A DNA stretch of 64,000 nt from Carya illinoinensis. Its lineage: Eukaryota; Streptophyta; Magnoliopsida; Fagales; Juglandaceae. Location: the NCBI RefSeq assembly GCF_018687715.1, contig NC_056752.1:37084001-37148000 (forward strand). Reading direction: 5' to 3'. This document shows, in pieces, positions 24,242 to 36,700 of this stretch; positions within the stretch are counted from its first letter, which is position 1; each line of letters opens with the position of its first letter. Below the pieces are notes generated by a model. That model was not told the DNA's origin and did not search any database. It saw only the letters and a program-made list of their open reading frames with translations. The position numbers and the translations under genes are program-made.

Positions 24242-24413
24242 GGTAGAGATGAGAATTTTAAGTTAAAAAAAAAGTTTAAAATATTATTTTTTAATATTAT
24301 TATTTAGAATTTAAAAAAATTGAATTGTTTATTATATTTTATATAAAAATTTAAGAAAATTATAATGATAAGAAGATAATTTTGACTTTAAGACGAGAAT
24401 TCTCATTTTTACC
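24242..24413. mobile_element. MITE, 172 bp, GGTARARATGAGAATT inverted ends
   Basis: GGTAGAGATGAGAATT at the left is matched in inverse by AATTCTCATTTTTACC at the right with two changes. The core AAATATTATTTTTTAATATT is that of the local MITE family. It lies about 300 bp upstream of the nucleotidase start. Confidence 0.7.
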
Positions 24414-24419
24414 AAACTT

Positions 24420-24717
24420 TCTCTAAAGGTACTGGTTTGAGATATTTTTGTGGTCTATGCTCTCCCCTTTCAAGTTGTAGTCTCCCTCTGTGAAAAGTAG
24501 CTCTCCATTCTGCTTAGACTTTGAAGTGGCAAAAACCAAAGTCGTGTCCGCACCCGCACGGGGATCATAGACTCAAAGCACAGTTCCAAAAAAGTCGAAA
24601 CCCGAACCTCTCCTTACAGCGTACGGAGAGAGAGACACACACACATATACACGCATTTATGCAGCTCAGGTTTTGGGCAAATTCCCAGTGTACAGGGAGA
24701 CCTCTCTATCTGTATCA
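24420..24717 (+). promoter_or_regulatory. Probable promoter and 5' leader of the 5'-nucleotidase gene
   Basis: Between the MITE and the ATG at 24718 lies less AT-rich sequence with a GAGAGAGA/CACACACA microsatellite at about 24627-24648. I do not see an unambiguous TATA box, and the transcription start is not placed. Confidence 0.35.
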
Positions 24718-27700
24718 ATGGCCTCGATCCAATGTCGCAGAAATTTCATTCTAACTAGCCCACTTACAGTTCATATCAATACGCATGTGATCTCCGGCAG
24801 AGCTCCAATGCCGCCGATGATGATGATGAGGTATCGCTGCAGCATGGAAGCCAAGTCCGTCGGTGGCGACTTGTTCTCGGTGACGTCTTCGAGTAAGTCC
24901 GACGTTGATTATCTGGGAGAGAGCACCAAGGGGGATTTCAATCTCGAGTCGGAACATCTTCAGAGTTTGGGTAAAAACTGTGTGCATGCTTTTTTCTGTC
25001 TTTTCTATTATTTTTATTGGTTTTCCTTGTCAGTCTCTATTGCTACTTGATGGCAAGCAGCCTTGTTTTCCCTTTGCACTTGTTCATTACAATTGCAAAT
25101 AACCTCCCCGTCTATCTTGTTATTATGGGAGGAGGAATTGTCATTTAAACTACAGCTCATTCGCTCTCATAGCACTTAAACCATCTTGTTTTTCTTAGTA
25201 GTTGTCTCTTTGACCCAATGCACTTGGAACGTAGACAAATTCCTGGCGTACCCGAATAGTTTCGATTGCTGACTTCTTAGTACACCTTGATTTTTTGTCC
25301 TCTCTTCATGATTTCCTGGAATGCCGAATGCCCAACATGCTGGCATGCTGAGCCAAAAGCAGTAAAGCATGCATGACTTGTTCGTTGCATTATTAAGTTT
25401 TCCTACTAACAGCTGCCAAGCAAATGTATTAAGTTAGTAAGCCACGTGTAGAAGAGGTTTAGTTAAGTTAGTGTTAAGTTAGTTAGTTTGTATATAAATA
25501 GACTTGAACAGATTGTAACAGAGATTGTAACAGATCGTACCAGTTCCTTTGTTGAAGATTTCTCAAATCCTTATTTTCTCCATCATGGAGAAAGCCCTGG
25601 ATCTGTTTTAGTTTCTCAACCTCTTAATGGTGAGAACTATTATACTTGGAGTAGGTCGATGGTAATGGCTCTCAATGCCAAGAACAAGACGGGTTTTATT
25701 GATGGAACTTTTTCTTGTCCTGCAAATCGATCTGATTCTGTTTATGTTCAATGGTTTAGATGCAACAATATGGTTCTTTCTTGGATTTTAAACTCTCTTA
25801 CGCAAGAGATTGCTGCAAGTGTCATCAGTTCCTCTATTGCTGCAGAGGTCTGGAACAACTTAAAGACTAGGTTTACGCAAGGTAATGGCCCGAGTCTTTT
25901 TCAACTCAAGAAAGATCTTTCGTCCTTAATTCAAGATCAAAGTTCAGTTAGTTTGTATTACACAAAACTCAAAGCTTTATGGGATGAATTCTCCAATGTT
26001 AAGCCTATTCCCAGTTGTATTTGTCAACCAAGTTGTTCGTGTGGAGCTTTGAAGACAGTCATTGATCAACATAATAATGAATATGTTGTTCAATTTCTAA
26101 TGGGCCTTAATGATTCTTTTACACACATTCAGGGTCAAATTCTCCTAATGGATCCAATTCCATCCATTGACAGAGTTCTATCTCTTACTCTTCAAGAAGA
26201 GAAACAAAGGAAAGTTGTTGGATCTTCAATCTTGTCTGAATCTGCTGCTTTGTGTAGCAAGAATGTGGCCCCTGCATCAACTTCCTCAACTAATGTCAAG
26301 AATTATCAAAAATCAAGATCACGATCAGTTTGCACTCATTGTGGTCTCATTGGACATACGGTTGATGGGTGCTATAAACTACATGGATATCCTCCAGGGT
26401 ATCGACACAATGCAAAGCCAAGAACACCTTATGTTAATCAAGTTTCAGCATCTTCGAATGGCTTTGATGAAGCATCTAATGGTCCAAACTCCACTCCTCC
26501 ATTCCCCTTTACTCAAGAACAATGTAATCAACTTCTCTCATTTCTTCAAAACTCCTCACAACAACCAACAGCAATGAATGCTATAGCAAATCCATTGAGT
26601 CTATCAGGTATAGTTAACTCACCTGATAATGTTCTCAAAAAGTCAAATTCTTGGATAGTTGATAGCGGTGCTACTGATCATATGGTCAGTTCCCTTTCGC
26701 ATTTTACTACAACTATCTCTGTTGCAAATACTTCAGTAAAATTGCCTAATGGTGTATGTGTTCCAGTAACACACATTGGAACAGTCAAATTATCAGAATC
26801 ATTGATTCTTGATAATGTTTTGTATGTACCTTCCTTTTCTTTTAACCTCATATTAGTCAAAAAGCTTACTGAAAATTCATGTTGTTTTGTTTTTCTTGCT
26901 GATTTCTGTTTCATACAGGACCAACACTCTTGGAAGACGATTGGAGTGGCTAAACAAGTGGCTGGGTTATATTTGTTTCAAACATCTGATATACATTCTG
27001 CTGCTAATTCTAGTAAAATTTCTGTTGTCAATTCTACTGTAAACAGCTCTTCTTTTGATCTATGGCATTTTAGGTTAGGCCATCCTTCCTTAAAAAGGAT
27101 CCAAATAATTCACAAATTGTTTCCTGATGTCACTACTTGTTCCACTTTTGACTGTAATACTTGTCCATTGGCAAAACATAAAAGATTGCCATTTAATACG
27201 AGTGATTCTATCAGTAATAAAATTTTCGATTTGATTCATGTTGACATTTGGGGTCCCTTTGTTGTTGAATCTATCACTGGTTTCAGATACTTCCTTTCAA
27301 TTGTTGATGATTGCTCACGATGTACTTGGGTATATCTAATGAAAAATAAATCTGACACTCAATTCCTTCTTCAGTCATTCTTTAATCTCATTGAGACTCA
27401 ATTTGGTATTCATATCAAAGTCATTAGAACTGATAGGGGAAATGAGTTTCATATGTCAGATTTCTATGCTTCTAAAGGGGTAATTCATCAACAAACTTGT
27501 AGAGCTACACCTCAACAAAATGGTGTAGTTGAGCGTACAAATCAGCATTTACTCAATGTGGCACGATCCCTCAGATTTCATGCCAATTTACCTCTCAATT
27601 TCTGGAGTGAGTGCATTTTAACAGCAGCTCATTTGATCAATAGAACTCCATCACCTTTGTTGTCAAATAAAACACCATATGAAATTCTATTTTCTAAGCC

Positions 27701-30700
27701 ACCAAATTACTCAAATCTTAGAGTATTTGGTTGCCTATGTTTTGCATCAACTCTATCTCATAATCGCTCAAAGTTTGCACCTAGAGCTCACCCTTGTGTG
27801 TTCATTGGATATCCATATGGAACAAAAGGGTATAAACTCTATGATTTAGAAACCAATGTTATTTTTTTGTCCAGAGATGTTATATTTCGAGAATCTGTTT
27901 TTCCATTCAAAACAGGTTATGATCTTTCTACAAAATCAATTGTTCTACCTATACCACAAACAGATAATGCAACTTTTGATTATCCTCAAACTCAGACTAC
28001 TTCTCATTCAATTCCAGAAAATTCTGAGTCAGTTTCTGTTTCAATTCCAGTTTCTTCACCATCAAATCCTGAGATAATTCCCTCAACTAGAAAGTCTACT
28101 AGAATACATAAGCAGCCATCTTATCTTGCAGATTATCATTGCAGCTTAGCCAAAACTGCAGAAGCCACTTCATCATCTAACTCGAGTGAAGGTTCATCCT
28201 CAGGTATTCCATATCCACTTTCTTCTTTTATATCATATTCCAATCTGTCTACCTCACATAGAGCTTTCACACTTGCTATATCCTCACATAAAGAACCCAA
28301 TTCCTTTAGAGAAGCCATTAAACACAATCAGTGGTGTGATGCCATGGCTGCTGAAATCAAAGCTTTAGAAGATAATAAAACTTGGACACTTACTCATTTA
28401 CCTCCTAACAAACATGCTATTGGATGTAAATGGGTTTATAAGGTGAAATACAACTCTAATGGATCTGTTGAAAGGTATAAAGCTCGATTAGTTGCTAAGG
28501 GCTATACACAGCAAGAGGGATTGGATTACATGGAGACTTTTTCACCAGTTGCAAAACTGGTTACTGTCAGGGTACTCTTAGCTATAGCCGCATCTAAAAA
28601 CTGGTCATTGCACCAATTAGATGTCAACAATGCATTTTTGCATGGAGACTTAGAAGAAGAAGTTTATATGTCTCTTCCTCAAGGTTTTTATTGTAATCAA
28701 AATAGTGTTGCAGCCAAGGGGGAGTTCATGCCCACTGTCAAGTCAGACTATGCTAACCAGCTTGTATGCAAACTCAACAAATCTTTATATGGCCTAAAAC
28801 AGGCATCAAGGCAGTGGTTTTCTAAGTTTTCCACTGCTCTGTTGAAACATGGTTTTATCCAATCCTCAGCTGATCCAACTTTGTTTACAACACAGAAAAA
28901 CAGTTCATTCATTGCTTTGTTGGTGTATGTCGATGATATCATCATCGCCAGCAATGATGATTCAGCAGTAAGTGACTTAAAGATTTTTCTTCATTCTCAA
29001 TTCAAGCTCAAAGATCTTGGAGCTTTGAAGTACTTTCTTGGTCTTGAAATTGCAAGATCAACAAAAGGGATAGCTGTTTCACAGAGGAAGTATGTTTTAG
29101 AAATACTATCAGATTCAGGTTACCTAGCATCTAAACCTGCCTCATTTCCGATGGATCAAAATCTTAGACTCTCAAAAATAGAAGGAACACCTCTTGAAGA
29201 TCCACTCTGTTACAGAAGATTAGTGGGTAGACTTGTTTATCTGACAATAACGAGACCAGATTTGTCATTTGCAGTTCAAATCTTAAGCCAGTATGTAGCA
29301 GCACCTACTGATGTTCATTTGGCAGCAGCTCATCGAGTGTTGAGATACATCAAACACAATCCTGGCCAAGGAATATTTTTCTCTTCATCAAGTGACTTGC
29401 AACTCAAGGCTTTTTGTGATGCAGACTGGGCTGCTTGCAGAGACACCAGGAAGTCAATCACTGGTTTTTGTATTTTCCTTGGACAATCACTTGTTTCATG
29501 GAAATCCAAGAAGCAGAACACGGTGTCTAGATCCACAGCAGAGGCTGAATATCGTGCGATGGCAACTACTACATGTGAAATAACATGGCTGCAACACTTG
29601 CTCAAAGATCTGTCTATTTTCCAAACCAAACCAGCTTTGCTTTTTTGTGATAATGAGGCTGCTGTCCACATATCTGCCAACCCTGTTTTTCATGAACGAA
29701 CCAAACATATTGACATAGATTGTCACATTGTTCGGGAAAAACTCTTGGCAGGAACCATGAAGACTTTGCATGTTTCATCCATTCATCAATTAGCAGATAT
29801 ACTAACTAAGCCTCTCGGTTTTAATTCTTTTTCTAGTATTCTTTCCAAGATGGGTGTCATTGACATTTACACTCCATCTTGAGGGGGAGTATTAAGTTAG
29901 TAAGCCACGTGTAGAAGAGGTTTAGTTAAGTTAGTGTTAAGTTAGTTAGTTTGTATATAAATAGACTTGAACAGATTGTAACAGAGACGTAATTCATTTT
30001 TCAATACATTTTGGAATACATTTTTTCTTCCTTGCATATTCTGATAAAATGAGCCGGCGATATATCTTTATGATTTGTTTCAACTTTTGCTAATCACGTG
30101 CGTTTTGGTCTTCCTATGTAGGAATTGACGGTCAGGCAAGCTTAGAAGGTCCAATTGAGAAAGTGGCACAGGTGGAAGCTCAGGAAGCTGAGGTTTTGCT
30201 TAGAGACTTGGGTATCCCGGTGCAGTTCATTTCCTACATTTGGTCCCTGTCATTTTATAACTATTTGCTTTCAGTTGTGCTAAGAGGATGTTTCTCCTTT
30301 CTGGAGATCTTTGGTAACTCAATATCATGAAGCTATTTTCTGGTAGTCTTCAATGTGCTTCTCCAAATCTCTTTCTTGTCTCATCTAAGTTGTGTTAACC
30401 TCTTCCGCAACTGTTATTATAAATTTGACAATACCTCTTCATTAAGATCTCACATCTGAAATTATATTTAGTTATGTCAATATGATCCAAAGCTAGAAAT
30501 TCAACTCGTTAATATCTCCTTATTAAGTCTATACATACTCCTTGCTTTGTTGTTGACGTACATTCATTTTTTCACTTTCCTTCCACAATTTTCATGTATA
30601 CTTTCTTTCCCATCTTGATACGACCCCTAGCACTTTTAAGGAAAGAGACTACTTTTTTTTTCAATTTTCCTACATGACTTGAGCAATGTCGCTGATCTTT

Positions 30701-33700
30701 GAAATTTGAAGTTATTGGTCGTACTAAGTACTTGCATATTTCCCCCTTTTTTCTCCCCTTGCTCAATTGAAATACTTGTGAAAAGCAAAATATTCATTTT
30801 TTATTAGCTATTTCTTCCCCCTCCTCCTAACTTTGTTTGTTAACATGCAGAACCCTTCTTCGTCAAGAGATTCACCTCGTGGTATATTTTGCAGTCGTAC
30901 TTTGAATCTTCGATCAATCAGTGCAATTGGATATGATATGGACTATACCCTGATGCATTATAATGTGATGGTATATATTTTTAGATTTATAGATATTGAT
31001 ATCATCATCTTCAAATTTACTTCTACTAAATGAGGCATGCAATTGGAGATAGCTATTCATTGAGTCTCCTTTTTTGGTTTTCTCACATTTTCTAGTTCTA
31101 ATGTTTTAGCTTAGATGAAGACTGGTGAAGACTTTATTTTCTCTTTGTGAAAATTTGTATAAAGATCCCTATATGTTATACGTGTGATGCCAGAATTGGA
31201 GTTAGATGTTTAACTATATAACAAAAAGGGAATTGGAGTTAGATGTTGCTAGAATGTTTATTAGTAGGAATGAGGCTATTCACCTATCTAGAATGTTTAT
31301 TAGTAGGAATGAGGCTATTCACCTAACTAGAATGTTTATTAGTAGGAATGAGGCTATTCACCTAACTCACATATTAGAAAAGGTTATTCACCTAATTCAT
31401 ATGCCAAAATATTTTTCATTTATAGAGTGGTAGTCTGCGTGTGTCATTGAACAACTGGAATTGTCCGTCATGCATCTGTTTTCTTGCAGGCTTGGGAAGG
31501 ACGGGCATATGACTATTGTATGGAGAATTTAAAGAACATGGGTTTTCCTGTTGATGGACTTGCTTTTGACCCAGACTTGGTGACATCTTTATTTCTAAGC
31601 AATTTGAAGAGTCTATAGACAATCAAATTTGTTCCAAGTCCTGAGATTTGAACTTTCTTTCCTGTTTATAAGCACATACTGTTTGATTTTGTCATTTAGG
31701 TTATTAGAGGCCTTGTCATAGACAAAGAGAGAGGTAACTTGGTCAAGGCTGACCGATTTGGGTATGTAAAGAGGGCTATGCATGGCACCAAAATGCTTTC
31801 TACTCGAGCTGTAAGGTATGCTTTGAATCTGACATCTTGATCATGGACATTTATTTACGTGGAAGCTTGCCTATCCATTGTGTAAACTGTGGAACAATAT
31901 TGAGTCTGATAGTGCTCATGCAAAGCATATACCAGGCTACTGATTAGGTTGAGCTTGTCTCTTTACACAAGGTTTATTATGATGCAAACTCTTGGGCCAA
32001 AATATTCAATCTTATAGGATTTCGTCCCACTATATTTTCTCCGTGTAGCTATGTAATGCTAATTAGTGCACTTATATCCCTGCATGTGAATTATATCAAC
32101 TGCTTTGTCTCAAGGACCACCTCATTGCCTAGTACACACTGGTGGAGCCACGTTGTAAGGAGTTGGTGCAATTGCACCCATTTAAATTTTAAAATAATAT
32201 TTGGACTGGTAAGATTTTATATATTTATAATATTTTTTTTATTACTGTAACGCCCACTAGAAGAGTTTATGGACTTAATTATTGTGTTTGTACGGTAATT
32301 GAACTTTCAGTACGAAATTGGTTTTGGTTTCTCTAAAAATAATTCGACTTTGATGTTCAATCAAGGTTGGTAGCTACTTATTTTGGCTTTATATATGTGA
32401 CAACGGACTTTGATAAGCTAATAATTTCAGAAGTAATGTTACTCAGTAGTCAATATATGCTTTATATTCTTGGTGTTTGCTCCAATAACAACGAGGTTTC
32501 AAAACTCAAAGGGATAGGTGTCCTTACTAAGAAAATAGTCCAAACAAAAAAATATATATTGTTATAAATTGGTTTAATTGCATGTAAAGTTTGGATGATT
32601 TTCACCAATATCAATCGCAATTATAGAAATGTTATTTCTGCAATGAGTATTGTAAAGAATGACTGTGTAACTGAACGGGGGTGTTTTGATGAATGATTGC
32701 CTTATTATGTATATTAAGAGAGATGTTTTCTATAGCATCAGTGAGGAAAATTATACAATGTTTTCAAATATGAAAACTCATAAAGAACAATTGTAATTTA
32801 GTTCTTTATTAAAAATTCCGAAAAATAGTATCGTATCAATTATTTTACTTATTTATTTTAGTTCAATCACATACCCACTAAAATAAAATCCTGGCTCCAC
32901 CACTGCTAGTACACATATTTTTTGGTTTTGTCAACCTGTAGTGTTTTGATGTATCACTTGTGAAAAAAATGGAATTATATTGTTTTATATTCTAAGCTTA
33001 ACTTCTATGCATGCAAGTGAGATGTATGGGAGTTATTGAAAAATAGTGTGAACTTAACTTTCAATGTATGGAAGTGAGATGTATGGGAGAGAACTGGTGG
33101 ATCTGCGGAAAGAGAGTCGATGGGAGTTCTTGAATACACTATTCTCAGTTTCAGAAGCTGTGGCTTATATGCAGGTAGCCTTGAACGTCTTAGTTGCCTT
33201 ATATTGAATAATTTTGTTTTAGGCTTGACTTTTACCATTCCATGTTCACATTGCATTAATAATGATACGTTATCAATAGAAGGACACCTGATTGCCTCTA
33301 ATTTCCCTCAATTTTCTTGTAGAGGTCCCTTGCAGTTTCGTTTACTTCTATTACTCCATTGATAGAATGCCCGCCCCCCCCCCCCCCCCCCCGCGGCAGC
33401 GGGGTGCTGCCAAAAAAAGAACTGTACCCTTCTTCCAGTTCATTAAAGCTTACATTAATGATGGCTGGTAGGGTTACCCTAATATTGATACCAATTGGCC
33501 TTTTGTTCTGAACCCATGCCATTGAGAGTTCAACAGAAAGCCATGGATTCAGGCTTTTTATATCAATGGAATTTAAATTTCTCTGAAATTGAAATGACAG
33601 GAAATTTTATATGGAGTATAAAATTTCTCAAATAAAATTTTAAAATTTAGAGAAAATGTGGAGATTTCTCAAATAAACAAGATCGTAGGAAAGAGAAATT

Positions 33701-36700
33701 TGAAACTAGACCTCCCAATGGGTTTGTAATAATTAGAACAAATAGAATTATTGGATACTTTGAGAGCAGATGGGTAATTAATTTGTTAATAACAGAGTCA
33801 AGTTAGAGCCAGACTGCAAGTTTTCTCATGGCAAAATTGTATACAAATGGGCCACTGACGTTCTGTTCATATCATCTGTCCTGATCTTGATATCTAGGAA
33901 CCTTTGGATTCTATAGCACTTATCTATTGTGACTTATTTATTCACAAAGATTCTGAGTTTTGACCTGTCACTGTATGTCATTTCTTTTTTCCATTGCATA
34001 GTCAACAATTAAGGTCATGTCATTCCTTTCAGATGGTCGACAGATTGGACAAAGGTGCAATAGCTGCAGAACTTGGTCCACTTGATTATAAAGGGCTTTT
34101 CAAGGCAATATACTCACAGAATTTTTTTTAGACAGTGGTTTATTAGTACTAGTTATTTTTGTTTCTTTCCTAACTCTTGGGATGGTTTCAGGCTGTTGGA
34201 AGGGCTCTCTTTAGGGCACATGTTGAAGGTCAACTTAAGGTAACATAAAACCATGGATATAGATTATCTGGTGTTTAAATGTTTTAGTTCTTAAGCACCT
34301 ATTAATTTGTGGCATTCATGCAGAGTGAGATAATGTCCAAGCCTGAACTGTTTGTTGAACCTGATCCAGAACTGCCTTTGGCACTTTTGGACCAAAAGGA
34401 GGTACTTTATTGTAAATTTTTAATTGGCATAGCATGTTAAATCATTTTGCTCCTTATTTAATTGGACATTTTCATATTTCAGGCTGGTAAAAAGCTTCTG
34501 CTTATTACCAACTCAGATTATCATTACACAGACAAAATGATGCAGCATTCCTTTAACAGATTTCTTCCTAACGATATGGGTTGGCGCGATCTATTTGACA
34601 TTGTGAGTATACATCTTCTACTTCATGCTGCACTGACTAGTTAATATTCTCTTTGGTCTTTGCTAAGTGTTGCTAGACTATAAAAGGATAAGTGTCAATG
34701 AAGACTGCATTTTGAAGTGTGTTACGAAATCGTTGTTATCATTTTTTCCCTAGTCATGCCTGAAACATCATCCTCTCTCAAAATTGTCCGCCTTGCACCA
34801 TTGCATTATTTTCTCCTTTCATTTTTAATGGCCAGTTTTTAATCTGGAATTGGAGCAATTGGATGTAAAGATGTCTTTCCTCCACGATAACTGAGCAAAG
34901 GAATTCTAAGTGCATTGATGAGTACTAAATATGATTTTTTTTTCCTTCCCTGTGTAGGTAATAGTCTCAGCAAGGAAGCCAGAATTCTTCCAAATGTCGC
35001 ACCCGATGTACGAGGTGGTGACACGGGAGGGCCTTATGCGTCCATGCTTCAAGGCTCTCACAGGTAATTAATGTTTTAGTCCCTGAGCTTGTTAAATCAT
35101 TTGCCCAGTAATAAATAACTAACAGGAGAAGATCATCAGAAATGATTTACATATACTGAAGGTTTTAGGAGTAGGCTTGGTGAGCAATAAATAAATCAGC
35201 ACCTTCTCTCAACAAATTACACTTTAAATGTCAAAAGTGCAATGAATTTCGGGAAAATATCTCAATGTATATGGTCCAAAGCACACAACTAGTCAAATAA
35301 TGGTAAGGGAAAAAATGGATTTAAGCAAGTTCCCATTCAGCTCTGTCATTGAAAACTTGATCATTTTCATTCCACCCCATATGACCACATAATGCAAAGA
35401 GGAACTGTGGCCAAATCTTACCTGCATTCTATCTTGTTTAGTTTGTACACTGTGAAAAGCTCTTTGGCTGGTAGATGATTGAGTAATGAATATAAACATC
35501 TGATGCAAGTAAAATCATTGCTTATTAAGCTAGCATGAGTGAATATGAAGTAATCACCAGACCATTGGGATGATTGTCTGTGTAGGTAAAGCTTCAGCTG
35601 AATGACTATATTCTTATGTTATTCAAATTTGCCATTTATGTTCTCAACCAACCTTTTTTAAAACTTCTCACAAATACTTTAAAGACATTTGAGTCTATAT
35701 GAATGCCTTTTATGGTTGGCATTGGTCATTTATATTACTAATCTATTCTTTGACTTTGTCGACATTATTCAACATTCTCATGCACTTATTTTGCATTTCT
35801 ACTATCTTCTTCTACAGGGGGCTTGTATTCAGGGGGAAGTGCCCAGATGGTTGAGAATTCACTAAATATCCATGGAGATGAGATATTGTATGTTGGTGAC
35901 CATATTTACACTGACGTAAGTCAATCCAAAGTCCATCTGCGATGGCGAACGGCATTGATTTGCCGAGAACTGGAAGAAGAGGTTAGGGTAACTGAGATTT
36001 GCTTTATATGCTATAGGGGTAGGGAATCATACCTGTTTTTGAAACTTCAGAAATCTCTAAAGTTGTCTGTTGTAATGATGAGCACAGTAGGTCAGAAATA
36101 AGAATATGGAAACTAAAATTGAATCTAAGAGAACATTATCTGGCCCTAAATGCTGCTTTATACTGAACTGTCTCTATTCTACAGACTAAAACATGACCGA
36201 TACCTTGTGCTAACAAGAGTATTTTGTGGTTAATGAAATATCGGAATTGCAGTATAGTGCTTTGATTCATAGCCAGGGTCATAGAGCATCACTGATAGAG
36301 CTTATAAATCAAAAGGAGGTAGTGGGAGAACTTTTTAACCAACTCCGGCTTTCTCTGCAAAGGCGAATAAAAGGACGTCCTGCTCAGGTGAGTTTTGTCT
36401 TGTTATATGAACTTACATTATTTATGAGTCTATCATTCACCCTGCCTTTCCATTGTGTCTTGTTATATGAACTTACATTATTTTTGAGTCTATCGTTCAC
36501 CCTGCCTTTCCATTGCTGTCTTCTTTTTGTGATCATGCACAATGAATCATGTTTCGGTGTGCATGTCCTGCATGTACTTGGTCTTGTGATGAAATATATG
36601 GGTCATCTTTTGCCTTTCAAATGAATTGAGATCCTAACCAGATAAGTTTCGTGATCTCATAAATCATGTGAGATAGGCGAGGTATTTCTTGGTAATTCAT

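Larger units (their letters stand above)
25427..30046 (+). mobile_element. Ty1/copia LTR retrotransposon in intron 1 of the nucleotidase gene
   Basis: The right LTR is 29890-30046 (TATTAAGTTAG to TTCTGATA). Only its first 98 bp recur at the left end (25427-25524), where I see no mismatch. The 5-mer AAATG flanks both sides (25422-25426 and 30047-30051) as target-site duplication. The polypurine tract GAGGGGGAG (29881-29889) precedes the right LTR. The element lies in the same direction as the host gene. The last ~59 bp of the left LTR, the PBS and the leader are missing, so the copy cannot prime its own reverse transcription normally. The identical LTR parts suggest recent insertion. Confidence 0.88.

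Noticed and set aside
29330..29771. Antisense frames in the copia RNase H region
   Set aside because: They are shadows of the strong plus-strand gag-pol frame.
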